Positions 6,234 through 13,331 of a stretch of 19,053 nucleotides of DNA are shown here, piece by piece (positions within the stretch are counted from its first letter, which is position 1; the number at the start of each line of letters is the position of its first letter). The stretch is from Clostridia bacterium. GTDB taxonomy: Bacteria > Bacillota > Clostridia > Peptostreptococcales > Anaerovoracaceae. The stretch lies in assembly GCA_024403215.1 (NCBI GenBank), contig JAKSSJ010000010.1:1-19053 (forward strand), given 5' to 3'. The notes beneath the pieces are model-generated. The model had not been told where the DNA came from and did no database searches. It was given only the letters and a program-made list of their open reading frames with translations. A program made the position numbers and the translations under genes.

Positions 6234-7593
6234 TTTTGACGACTATGTAAATGGAAAAGCTGCAGAACGTGCACTTATTAAAGATGAGGATAGCTATGAA
6301 GAATTTTACGAGCTTTGTGCTCAGATAAAAAACGAGTTCTATAAAGAGTGGGAATCAAAAGAGAATTCTCGCTCAACACTTGAGATTCAAAAACGAGCTA
6401 TCATAGGTTACGAAAAGGAAAAAGAATTTTTCCAAAAAAGAATTTCTCAGCTTGTGCGTCAGCACGGAAGAGAAGATTGCTTTTTCCCAAGCTGGTATTC
6501 TGATTTAACGAGCGCAATTTATAATGAAAACTGGGGCATGGCAGGACTTTCCGAATGGTTTTCTGCAGATTACTGCGCAAGCAGTTCTGCAAAAGTAATT
6601 GGAGAAAAAATTTACTTTATGGAGAATGGTCATATGTCATTAAAGCCTCAGACCATTTCTAAAGAAAGAAAAGAACAATTGATTAAAGCCTTCCTTCTTC
6701 TAACCCCCGAGGAACGAATGGATAAAGAATATTATGAAACCTATTTGCTAGATGGCACCAGGGTTACAATTTTTGCGGAGCCTATGGCGAAAAAGGATCA
6801 ATCAAGCATCATCTTTAGACGTTACCTTGTACCTAAACTCAGCTTCGAAGAACAAGCAAAACGCGGAACTATTCCTTTCGAAGCAATTCCCCTTCTGAAG
6901 AGTATGGTAGCGGTAGGCTTTAATGTTGTATTTCTTGGGGCTGTAAGAACTGCTAAGACTACCTTTCTTTCCACTTGGCAGAGCTATGAAGATCCAGCAC
7001 TAGAAGGTGTCATGATAGAGACCGATCCAGAGGTGCCAATGCATAGGATACTTCCATCAGCCCCAATACTGCAGCTTATAGCAGATGGAGATGATCTTAA
7101 AAAGATTTCCAAAAATCTTTTAAGGTCTGATGCAGACTATTTTATTCTTGCAGAAGCAAGAGATGGAATAGCATTAGACACTGCTGTAAGAATTGCTGCT
7201 AAGGGAACCAAGAGAATGAAGATGACTTTTCACTCAAGGCTTCCGAAGCATTTTCCACTAGAAGCTGCAACAGAAATAGTAAAGCAAACTGGTGGTGATT
7301 TAGACATAACCATGCAAATGGTTGCAAGTGGATTTGATTATCTCTTCCATTTCATCCAGCTAGCTGATAAATCTCAGAAACGTTTAAAAGGGATTTATCA
7401 GATGAGCTGTGATGATAAGGGATATGTACAAATAGATAGTATTTGCGAATACAACTTTGCAAAGAATTGTTGGAACTTTAAGAACTTGATTTCTGAAGAA
7501 ATGCTTTGCTATGGCGAAGAAAGCAATAGCAGTGCCATGGAAGAAATGAAATCGGAGCTTCAAAGATTAGAAGAATTAGGAGATGTAAGATGA
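6220..7593 (+). CDS. TadA/CpaF-like secretion ATPase (T2SS/T4P family), divergent P-loop
   Basis: TadA/CpaF is the cytoplasmic hexameric motor of Tad pili. This 457-residue protein has a charged N-terminal domain (1-150) and a C-terminal RecA-like core. The Walker A region is GAVRTAKTT (240-248): the Lys-Thr-Thr is kept, but the usual GSGKTT glycine before Lys is Ala. An acidic segment with Glu269 follows. DYFILAEARDG (306-316) matches the IVVGEVRGG Walker B region, and TFHSR (336-340) matches the His box TLHAN. Usual TadA/CpaF arginine fingers cannot be judged by eye. It is coupled on both sides (14-nt overlap upstream, ATGA overlap with tadB). The changes suggest a distinct subfamily rather than decay, since the frame is intact. 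Confidence 0.83.
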   Translation: METYNFDDYVNGKAAERALIKDEDSYEEFYELCAQIKNEFYKEWESKENSRSTLEIQKRAIIGYEKEKEFFQKRISQLVRQHGREDCFFPSWYSDLTSAIYNENWGMAGLSEWFSADYCASSSAKVIGEKIYFMENGHMSLKPQTISKERKEQLIKAFLLLTPEERMDKEYYETYLLDGTRVTIFAEPMAKKDQSSIIFRRYLVPKLSFEEQAKRGTIPFEAIPLLKSMVAVGFNVVFLGAVRTAKTTFLSTWQSYEDPALEGVMIETDPEVPMHRILPSAPILQLIADGDDLKKISKNLLRSDADYFILAEARDGIALDTAVRIAAKGTKRMKMTFHSRLPKHFPLEAATEIVKQTGGDLDITMQMVASGFDYLFHFIQLADKSQKRLKGIYQMSCDDKGYVQIDSICEYNFAKNCWNFKNLISEEMLCYGEESNSSAMEEMKSELQRLEELGDVR

Positions 7594-8381
7594 GCACAGA
7601 AGTGCTTATCGTTACGCTAAGCTCTCTTATCTACATTGCGTTTATGTTTGGAATGCTGCTCTTTGAGTTTGATAATATAGAGCTTGCATTTCAAAGATAT
7701 AGATTAAGAAGAAAGAAGAAAAGTGCCAAAGATGATGGCAAGCTTTTGATTCTTGCTAAAGATCTTCTCTCTGGCGCCTTAGGACGCGATGTAGATGGTA
7801 TATGGCTTGTTGTAGCGGTGGTTTTGATTTTCGTAGTTAGTTTTATCATTGCGCTTAGTAATTTTAGTTTTTATCTTGCCATGGTGATTGCTTTCTTTCT
7901 GAGTGCGCTGCCGCTATTACTTTTATATTCAAAAATGCAAGCACTTCGCAATAAAGGAAGTCAGGAAGGAATTTCGCTTTTAACAGAAATGTATAGGCAG
8001 TATAAAATGAACAGCCTAAATATTTTTAAAGCCATAGAACTGACTATTGCGGCAAAGGGTGAGTATCCAATTTGCAGAAAGCATCTTTATGTGCTCTTGT
8101 TAAGGCTCCAAGATGCTGCAAATGCAGATGAGATAAGAAGACACTGCAGAGCCCTATCGTTTGCACTAGGCGGCAACTGGGGAAGAAGCGTGGCATCTTG
8201 CATTGAAATTGCGGCATCAAAAGGCACGGATATAAGTCTTGCGCTTTTAGACATATTAGAACAACTAAAGACCGCAAAGGCTTTAGTTGAAGAAAGAAAA
8301 AGGCTCAACAGTGAGTCTATGAGAATGACTTTATTTCTAATACCTTTTCTTTATATAATGACCACTTGCCCAGTTTATTAG
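7590..8381 (+). CDS. TadB-like inner-membrane platform protein, frame broken near the 3' end
   Basis: TadB and TadC form the membrane platform of Tad pili. The 263-residue reading frame begins with a membrane segment (about 6-24), a basic stretch, two close membrane segments (about 70-110), and a T2SS-F-like cytoplasmic helical domain ending in ESMRMTLFLIPFLYIMTT. It then stops after CPVY. TadB normally ends with one more membrane helix; that helix is present in the +1 frame directly downstream (8362-8493). The true product is therefore probably about 300 residues, interrupted by a one-base difference between 8362 and 8378. Start ATG overlaps the tadA stop as ATGA, with AGGAGA as ribosome site. 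Whether this is mutation, sequence error or recoding cannot be told here. Confidence 0.72.
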   Translation: MSTEVLIVTLSSLIYIAFMFGMLLFEFDNIELAFQRYRLRRKKKSAKDDGKLLILAKDLLSGALGRDVDGIWLVVAVVLIFVVSFIIALSNFSFYLAMVIAFFLSALPLLLLYSKMQALRNKGSQEGISLLTEMYRQYKMNSLNIFKAIELTIAAKGEYPICRKHLYVLLLRLQDAANADEIRRHCRALSFALGGNWGRSVASCIEIAASKGTDISLALLDILEQLKTAKALVEERKRLNSESMRMTLFLIPFLYIMTTCPVY

Positions 8382-8493
8382 AAATCAATTTCTCACTCCC
8401 AAAGGACTACTATTTTTTATAGCGTGCACCTGCCTTTTTGTAATCAATATGTGTTTTATGAACATAGTTAGCTCTTCAAGAATGGATTATTAA
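8362..8493 (+). pseudogene. Displaced C-terminal part of tadB (+1 frame)
   Basis: Read from 8362, this frame encodes 43 residues. They contain RNQFLTPKGLLFFIACTC, a hydrophobic helix, and the ending SSSRMDY. This matches the usual end of TadB, a TPxGLLFF-type last helix followed by a short polar tail. The frame has a TGA at 8359-8361 just upstream and no start codon of its own before that helix, so it can only be reached by a frameshift from the tadB frame. Its TAA (8491-8493) overlaps the tadC ATG as TAATG, exactly the coupling seen elsewhere in this operon. Confidence 0.75.
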
Positions 8494-9140
8494 TGAACAA
8501 TTTAGTTTATGTTTTTCTCTTCTGCTTTTGGCTCGGCGTATTTATCCTCACGTTTAGAAAAGATAAATTGTTTAAGAACGCAGAATTTTATTCTGGTCTT
8601 TGTAAAGAAAAGTTTCTGGAGAGCAAAGCCTTTAGCGGATATAAAAAATGGAGAAGCAATAGCAAAAAAGAAAAATTAATTACTGAGCTTTGCGACAGCC
8701 TTTCTTATATCAAAAATATTACTATACTTGGCCGTGGAGAAAATATCAGTGCGGAACTTATGCTCGAAGAACTCTCTGAATTTTCTCCAAGCCTTGGCCA
8801 AGTGTATATAAGCATGGCAAGATACATCTCCATGAACGAAAAACTCTTGGCATCCGAGGCCTTATACAACGAAATAGGCAGTGACTATGCAAAAGACATT
8901 GGAGCCTTTCTTGCGTCGTGGGAAGATATCCCCCAAGAAGAACTTTTAAGCAGTATAGAAGCTTACCTTAATGTTTTAAGAGAAGAAAGAGTAACAAAGC
9001 AAAAATCAAAAGACGAGCTCATATCTGATTTAGTGTACTTTCCTGTGGTTATTAACTGCATGCTTGTATTGCTAAATTTCATATATGTATCCTATTTTAT
9101 CGAGCAAGAGGAAACTCTTGCACAGCTGTTTTTTCTATGA
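8493..9140 (+). CDS. TadC-like membrane platform protein
   Basis: This is a 215-residue protein with an N-terminal membrane segment (about 3-21), a charged, mostly helical middle region, and a C-terminal hydrophobic segment near 187-205. This layout, its position after TadB, and the paired-platform rule of Tad systems support TadC. Sequence similarity to T2SS-F domains is weak by eye, and it is shorter than typical TadC (about 300 residues). There is no ribosome binding site before the ATG; the start overlaps the displaced tadB stop (TAATG), so it may depend on ribosomes finishing full-length TadB. If so, the tadB frameshift would also reduce TadC. Confidence 0.62.
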   Translation: MNNLVYVFLFCFWLGVFILTFRKDKLFKNAEFYSGLCKEKFLESKAFSGYKKWRSNSKKEKLITELCDSLSYIKNITILGRGENISAELMLEELSEFSPSLGQVYISMARYISMNEKLLASEALYNEIGSDYAKDIGAFLASWEDIPQEELLSSIEAYLNVLREERVTKQKSKDELISDLVYFPVVINCMLVLLNFIYVSYFIEQEETLAQLFFL

Positions 9141-9155
9141 AAGGAGAATTGGAAA

Positions 9156-9347
9156 ATGAAGCAACTTATAGTATTAGTGGCCACAATCATTCTTGGTATT
9201 GGCATTGGAGGAATTGTTCTTGGATTTGATACAACAGCAACAGATCTTGGAACATCTGCAACAACAGGTCTTGGATATCTTCAGGATAAGATGGACGAGA
9301 TTGTTGAAACCTACGAACCAGCAGAAACAATTCCACAGGATCACTAG
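9156..9347 (+). CDS. Small pilin-like protein 1 of the MKQ family
   Basis: This is a 63-residue protein starting MKQLIVLVATIILG, with one N-terminal hydrophobic helix (about 4-23) and a short acidic, Thr-rich tail. Size, hydrophobic N-terminus and place in the operon suggest the Flp-type pilin, but there is no class III leader and no glutamate at the usual position within the helix. It has the best ribosome binding site of the locus, AAAGGAGA (9140-9147), so it may be the most heavily made product. It is the first of three adjacent proteins with the same N-terminal motif. A secreted or pseudopilin role is inferred from context. Confidence 0.65.
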   Translation: MKQLIVLVATIILGIGIGGIVLGFDTTATDLGTSATTGLGYLQDKMDEIVETYEPAETIPQDH

Positions 9348-9350
9348 AGC

Positions 9351-9494
9351 ATGAAACAATATATAGTGCTTGTATCCATGATAGTGCTTGGAGTTATTTT
9401 GGTTAACTTAATTATTGGACCAGATGGCGTAGGCACAAAAGCTAAAAGCGTGCTTAGCCAGGGCTATGAATTAAGAACGGAATGCTTTGAGTGA
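9351..9494 (+). CDS. Small pilin-like protein 2 of the MKQ family (47 residues)
   Basis: This short frame starts MKQYIVLVSMIVLG and continues with a hydrophobic helix to about residue 23, then a polar tail ending ECFE. Its first 14 residues align with the protein just upstream (MKQLIVLVATIILG) without gaps, which is the main reason to accept so short a gene. It starts 4 nt after the preceding stop and has no ribosome binding site, so it probably depends on reinitiation. It is likely a minor pilin or a duplicated, shortened copy. Confidence 0.6.
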   Translation: MKQYIVLVSMIVLGVILVNLIIGPDGVGTKAKSVLSQGYELRTECFE

Positions 9495-9518
9495 TTAAGA
9501 TTAAAAACTAGTACTAAC

Positions 9519-9959
9519 ATGAAACAATTTTTAGTTCTGCTTGCTGTTCTTCCTCTAACACTGATTGTTATGATGGAATTTGTATTAGACACAAGCATTA
9601 ATTCTAAGCTAGATGCTATTAATGATGTTGTGTATGCAAATAAAAGAATTGCTGCAGCGGAAGGTACATTCAAATATGTCATAGATGATCTAAGGCAGCA
9701 GATTGCAATAATAGCTGGTGTGGATGTGGATGAAGTGGATGTTAGCGAAACATACACTGGTAATCCTAAATCTAGATTATCTGACGCTAGTATAAAAGAT
9801 TTGGTGAATAATAAAGAAGCATACCTTATTCACTGCAAGATTTCTGTGCCTATAAAAGAGATGAAAGCGCTTGGAGAGCTCTTATCTTCGGATCATCCAA
9901 AAAGTATTTATCTTATTGATTCATATTTTGCTAGTGACTACATAGGATCAGCACAATGA
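9519..9959 (+). CDS. Pilin-like membrane-anchored protein 3 of the MKQ family
   Basis: This 146-residue protein begins MKQFLVLLAVLPLT, the same N-terminal pattern as the two preceding small proteins, and has one N-terminal membrane helix (about 4-22). The rest is extracytoplasmic, with an amphipathic helix (about 28-65) and a probable beta region. The layout matches TadE/TadF-type pseudopilins, though no clear family signature is visible. No ribosome binding site precedes the ATG; the 24-nt gap holds an A-rich stretch. Its stop overlaps the next start as ATGA. The assignment is by context and topology. Confidence 0.6.
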   Translation: MKQFLVLLAVLPLTLIVMMEFVLDTSINSKLDAINDVVYANKRIAAAEGTFKYVIDDLRQQIAIIAGVDVDEVDVSETYTGNPKSRLSDASIKDLVNNKEAYLIHCKISVPIKEMKALGELLSSDHPKSIYLIDSYFASDYIGSAQ

Positions 9960-10327
9960 AGGTATTCATGGTTTTTATAACTCTAATCCTAGTATTTAGC
10001 TGCCTTTGTGTACATATCAATGATATGGCACTTTACAGGCAGCTAAATATTGCGCTTATAGAATTGGCAGATGAGGCCGCAAATGCTGTAGCATTTTGTG
10101 CAACAAGCGGCTGGACGGGCAGCTCTGAAAATAGTGAGCTTGGTGGCGATTATCTGGAATTTCTAATCAACCAAGCTAAAAGTGCACCGTTATTTAAAAA
10201 CGGTGAGCTTTCCTATGCGGCCCAAGGCACCACTGTTACAGTAAGCTTTACACCGCACTACAATCTCTTCCATATCTTTCCAAATCCAACATATCCTCTT
10301 ACCCAAAGCTCTACTTATATATATTAA
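9956..10327 (+). CDS. TadE-like pseudopilin
   Basis: This is a 123-residue protein with an N-terminal hydrophobic helix (about 3-20), then a helical segment around 28-48 (LNIALIELADEAANAVAF) and a C-terminal Tyr/Pro-rich region likely to be beta. TadE/TadF-like proteins have this arrangement of an N-terminal anchor, an Ala-rich helix and a small globular domain. It starts with an ATGA overlap and is the last gene of the Tad-type cluster. The next gene starts 30 nt later from its own probable promoter. No prepilin cleavage motif is visible. Confidence 0.55.
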   Translation: MKVFMVFITLILVFSCLCVHINDMALYRQLNIALIELADEAANAVAFCATSGWTGSSENSELGGDYLEFLINQAKSAPLFKNGELSYAAQGTTVTVSFTPHYNLFHIFPNPTYPLTQSSTYIY

Positions 10328-10341
10328 AAACCATGCAAAAG

Positions 10342-10350
10342 TGCTAAAAT
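10342..10350 (+). promoter_or_regulatory. Extended -10 box of the MBOAT gene, possible leaderless start
   Basis: TGCTAAAAT fits the extended -10 pattern TGnTANNNT and ends 7 nt before the ATG at 10358. The expected transcription start is at 10357-10358. The only ribosome-site-like sequence (AAGG) ends 1 nt from the ATG, too close to work as a normal site. The protein N-terminus matches MBOAT relatives from this ATG, so the start codon itself is secure. Confidence 0.5.
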
Positions 10351-10357
10351 ATAAGGT

Positions 10358-11752
10358 ATGGTTTTTAGCAGTATGACATTCATATATTGCTTTCTACCTG
10401 TTGTTTGCGTTTGCTATTTTGCATTCAAAAACAGAACTTGGAGAAATGCAGTTTTACTCGTGGCATCCCTGATATTTTATTCTTGGGGAGAGCCATCTTT
10501 TGCTGCGCTTATGATTTTAGCAACTTTTATTGCTTACATAGGCGGTCTTTTGATGAGCAAAACAAGGTTCCTGTATTACAGAAGCTTTATATTTGTTATC
10601 ACTGTAATTCTCATCACAGCAAATCTATTTATCTTTAAATATTTTAATTTTGTAATTGAAAATATAGAAGCTATAACAGGCAGTGCGTATTCGTTTGAAA
10701 AGATTGCACTTCCTATTGGAATTAGCTTTTACACCTTTCAAATACTTTCTTACGTAATTGATCTTTACAGAAAGGAAGTAGCAGTTCAGAAAAACTTTTT
10801 CAAATTGCTTTTGTATGTATCCTTGTTCCCTCAGCTTATTGCAGGACCAATTGTAAGGTACAAAACAATTGAGAATGAAATTGATAATAGAACAGAAAGC
10901 CTGGATGCAGTAGCAGTTGGAACAAGACGCTTTATACTCGGCCTTTCCAAAAAGCTGCTCATCTCAAATGGCGCTGCAAGAATTGTAGAAATAATTTACG
11001 CTGGCGACCCAAATGAATTTGGAACTCTTATGTATTGGCTCGCTGCAATTTCTTATGCACTCCAAATATATTTTGATTTCTCTGGCTACTCCGACATGGC
11101 AATAGGCGCAGGAAAGATTTTTGGATTTAACTTTTTAGAAAACTTTGATCATCCATATACAGCGCTTAGCATTACTGAATTTTGGAGAAAGTGGCACATA
11201 TCACTCTCAAGCTGGTTTAGAGACTATATCTACATTCCTCTGGGCGGAAATAGAGTAGGCAAGGGCAGATGGGTATTTAATATACTCATAGTTTGGGCAC
11301 TTACAGGACTTTGGCACGGAGCTTCTTGGAACTTTGTGCTTTGGGGTTTGTACTTTGCAGTATTTCTCATTGCAGAAAAGCTGTTCCTTGGAAAGCTACT
11401 TAGCAAACTCCCAAAGTTTATTCAGTGGATTTATTCGGCCTTTGTTGTAGTGGTAGGCTGGGTAATATTCTATCAGGATAAGATGGACGAGCTAATTAAA
11501 ACTCTATCCATGATGTTTAGCCTGGTTCCAACAAACTTTACAAGAATGGTTGCAAATGATTCAGAAATCTTTACAGCTTTAATTTTTATCCCTCTTGGGA
11601 TTATTTGTATGCTGCCAATTTCAAACTGGCTAGAAAAGGGCAAGGAACGCTCTGATCTTGCTAAAAATGTTTTATCCCTGGTGCTTTTGGCTTTGTGCGT
11701 GGCATTTGTACTGAGCACCAAGTTTAACCCGTTTATTTATTTCAGATTTTAG
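10358..11752 (+). CDS. MBOAT-family O-acyltransferase (AlgI/DltB type)
   Basis: MBOAT proteins of this type pass an acyl group, usually acetyl, across the membrane onto a polysaccharide with a periplasmic/extracellular partner. The 464-residue, multi-span protein has the typical N-terminus MVFSSMTF and the central FDFSGYSDMAIG motif. WRKWHISLSSWFRDYIY (His280) and LTGLWHGASWNF (His320) carry the two family histidines, His320 being the probable catalytic one. The length is normal. The downstream DHHW/AlgX-like gene is the usual partner, which favours O-acetylation of a cell-surface polysaccharide over D-alanylation, since no dlt genes are present. The target polymer is unknown. It follows the Tad-type operon but has its own promoter. 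Confidence 0.92.
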   Translation: MVFSSMTFIYCFLPVVCVCYFAFKNRTWRNAVLLVASLIFYSWGEPSFAALMILATFIAYIGGLLMSKTRFLYYRSFIFVITVILITANLFIFKYFNFVIENIEAITGSAYSFEKIALPIGISFYTFQILSYVIDLYRKEVAVQKNFFKLLLYVSLFPQLIAGPIVRYKTIENEIDNRTESLDAVAVGTRRFILGLSKKLLISNGAARIVEIIYAGDPNEFGTLMYWLAAISYALQIYFDFSGYSDMAIGAGKIFGFNFLENFDHPYTALSITEFWRKWHISLSSWFRDYIYIPLGGNRVGKGRWVFNILIVWALTGLWHGASWNFVLWGLYFAVFLIAEKLFLGKLLSKLPKFIQWIYSAFVVVVGWVIFYQDKMDELIKTLSMMFSLVPTNFTRMVANDSEIFTALIFIPLGIICMLPISNWLEKGKERSDLAKNVLSLVLLALCVAFVLSTKFNPFIYFRF

Positions 11753-11767
11753 TTATAAACAAATAAA

Positions 11768-11794
11768 GCCCGACCCGCCGCCGGCGGGCAAGGC
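11768..11794. repeat. GC-rich inverted repeat between the MBOAT and DHHW genes
   Basis: The core CCCGCC (11774-11779) and GGCGGG (11783-11788) pair perfectly around a 3-nt loop, in an otherwise AT-rich neighbourhood. On the minus strand the stem extends to about 12 pairs with one mismatch and is followed by TTTATTTGTTT, so it looks like an intrinsic terminator in that direction. No minus-strand gene is present for it to serve. On the plus strand no T-run follows. It may lower expression of the second gene or protect the end of the first mRNA. Confidence 0.6.
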
Positions 11795-11827
11795 AAAAAT
11801 GAAATTAATAAAGCCTGAATAAAAACC

Positions 11828-13213
11828 ATGAAGAAACGCAAAATCACAAACATTGCTTTCTTGGCAATCATATTGGTATTCATGCTAACTGGGCTTATCC
11901 TTACCATTGCAGGCAGCACAGAATTTTTGGAATACGAAAATAGAAAGGCAAATAAAATGCCTTCCTTTAGCGTGCAGTCTTACCTGGATAAGAGCTTTCA
12001 GGATGGTTTAGAGGATGCCCTGGCAGATCAAACTCTTTTTGCACCGCAGATTAGGGAGGCTTACAACAACGTTCTGTCTGGATTTATCAAATCAGCGGTA
12101 ACAACATTTACAGAGAAGTATGAAACTGCAGATACAGATGACGATAATCACGAAATTTATATCGCAGATTCCGATGACATTGGCGGTCATACCACAGATG
12201 ATTCGATTTCAGATGGTCAGGGAGAGCAAACAGAGCAAAATCCGGTGGTTGACCCAGAGTCAAGCAAGGACCCAGAACCAACCAAGGAATCAGAACCAAT
12301 CAAAGATCCAGAACCAAGCCCAGGCGGCGGCACCTACTACTCTGTCGGCGGCGGCATGTATATTTATAAAGACTACGTAGTCCAAGGCGTTGCAAGCTTT
12401 AAAGCCAATAAGCCAAGACTGGATGCCTTTATAGAAAGCTATAACAAGGCGGTCGAGGCTCACCCAGAGCAAAACTTCTACCTCTATTATATAGAGAGAG
12501 ACTCAGATCAAAACTACGCAACAGGATATCGCTCAAATATTTATGATTACATCAAGGAAAGCGTAAACGTGCCAGAGAGCAATGTATCTCGCCAGCACAT
12601 AACAAGCTTTGAGGAATACACGGAGTTTAACATCAAGTCAGATCACCACTGGGGCTATAAGGGTTCCTACTCGGGCTATAAAGACATACTAGCAATGCTT
12701 AAACCTGCGGCACATCCTTTGGAACCATTGGGCGAGTACAAGCTTGGTTACATTAAAGGCTCCTTTACAAAAACAGAAAAAACAGCAAACTTTAAAGATG
12801 ATTTCTATGCTTACGAGTTTGAGTTCCCAGCCTGGGAGGTTCTGCTAAATGGAAAATCTGCAGCATGCTATGGTAACAGGCAAGCCTACATAGATAAGGC
12901 AAAAAATGGAAATACATCCCAGGCAATGAGTTACGGAAGCTTCTATGGACAGGATGTTGGAGAAATAATAATCCACAATCCAACAGGGGATGGAAGTCTG
13001 CTCATCTTTGGAAATTCATATGATAACGCGCTTATAGAACTCTTGGCAGCTCACTATGAGTACACCTACAGCATAGATTTGAGGTACTATAAGAAGCAAA
13101 CGGGAAAGAGCTTTGGGCTCTCAAACTACTTGGAAAATCATGGGGTAGATGACATTTTATGTGTGGGAAATGTCAACTATTACGTACAGTCACCCTTTAA
13201 GATTCCAGAGTAA
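11828..13213 (+). CDS. DHHW-family (AlgX/AlgJ-like) polysaccharide O-acetylation protein
   Basis: Proteins of this family are membrane-anchored SGNH-like esterases that complete O-acetylation with an MBOAT partner. The 461-residue protein has an N-terminal anchor (about 8-29) and an extracytoplasmic part. A conserved SDHHW (Asp272, His274, Trp275) matches the D-x-H-W element of AlgX, and FGNSYDNA (394-401), with Ser397, stands where the family has its GxS nucleophile. Residues about 98-175 form an acidic Ser/Thr/Pro/Glu-rich linker containing several DPEP/SEP units and ending in PGGG, which splits the usual domain. No ribosome binding site precedes the ATG (upstream GAATAAAAACC). It lies 75 nt after the MBOAT gene. 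Confidence 0.82.
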   Translation: MKKRKITNIAFLAIILVFMLTGLILTIAGSTEFLEYENRKANKMPSFSVQSYLDKSFQDGLEDALADQTLFAPQIREAYNNVLSGFIKSAVTTFTEKYETADTDDDNHEIYIADSDDIGGHTTDDSISDGQGEQTEQNPVVDPESSKDPEPTKESEPIKDPEPSPGGGTYYSVGGGMYIYKDYVVQGVASFKANKPRLDAFIESYNKAVEAHPEQNFYLYYIERDSDQNYATGYRSNIYDYIKESVNVPESNVSRQHITSFEEYTEFNIKSDHHWGYKGSYSGYKDILAMLKPAAHPLEPLGEYKLGYIKGSFTKTEKTANFKDDFYAYEFEFPAWEVLLNGKSAACYGNRQAYIDKAKNGNTSQAMSYGSFYGQDVGEIIIHNPTGDGSLLIFGNSYDNALIELLAAHYEYTYSIDLRYYKKQTGKSFGLSNYLENHGVDDILCVGNVNYYVQSPFKIPE

Positions 13214-13271
13214 AAAAAATTAAAATTTATGAAGTTTTTTATAAATTTTGCTATAAAATTTAGTCATAAAG

Positions 13272-13280
13272 TGGTATAAT
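13272..13280 (+). promoter_or_regulatory. Extended -10 promoter of thrS
   Basis: TGGTATAAT combines a perfect TATAAT (13275-13280) with an upstream TG, and no -35 is properly spaced. The predicted start near 13287 leaves a leader of about 45 nt, too short for a T-box. The AT-only inverted repeat just upstream (13222-13230 with 13241-13249) is probably incidental or a weak terminator of the DHHW gene. Confidence 0.6.
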
Positions 13281-13331
13281 TTAGGTAATTTATTTTGGCC
13301 TCTACGTATGAGGAGAAATAGGAGTTTCGTA

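Noticed and set aside
8362..8381. Programmed +1 frameshift signal in tadB
   Set aside because: No recognised slippery codon followed by a slow stop, no internal Shine-Dalgarno site and no obvious downstream structure. Recoding stays possible but is not supported, so I report the frame break only.
13222..13249. AT-only inverted repeat after the DHHW gene as a terminator
   Set aside because: The stem is only A-T pairs with a 10-nt loop and no following T-run; too weak to call a terminator.
13214..13331. T-box leader upstream of thrS
   Set aside because: The promoter leaves only about 45 nt of leader and there is no T-box sequence, specifier loop or terminator/antiterminator pair.
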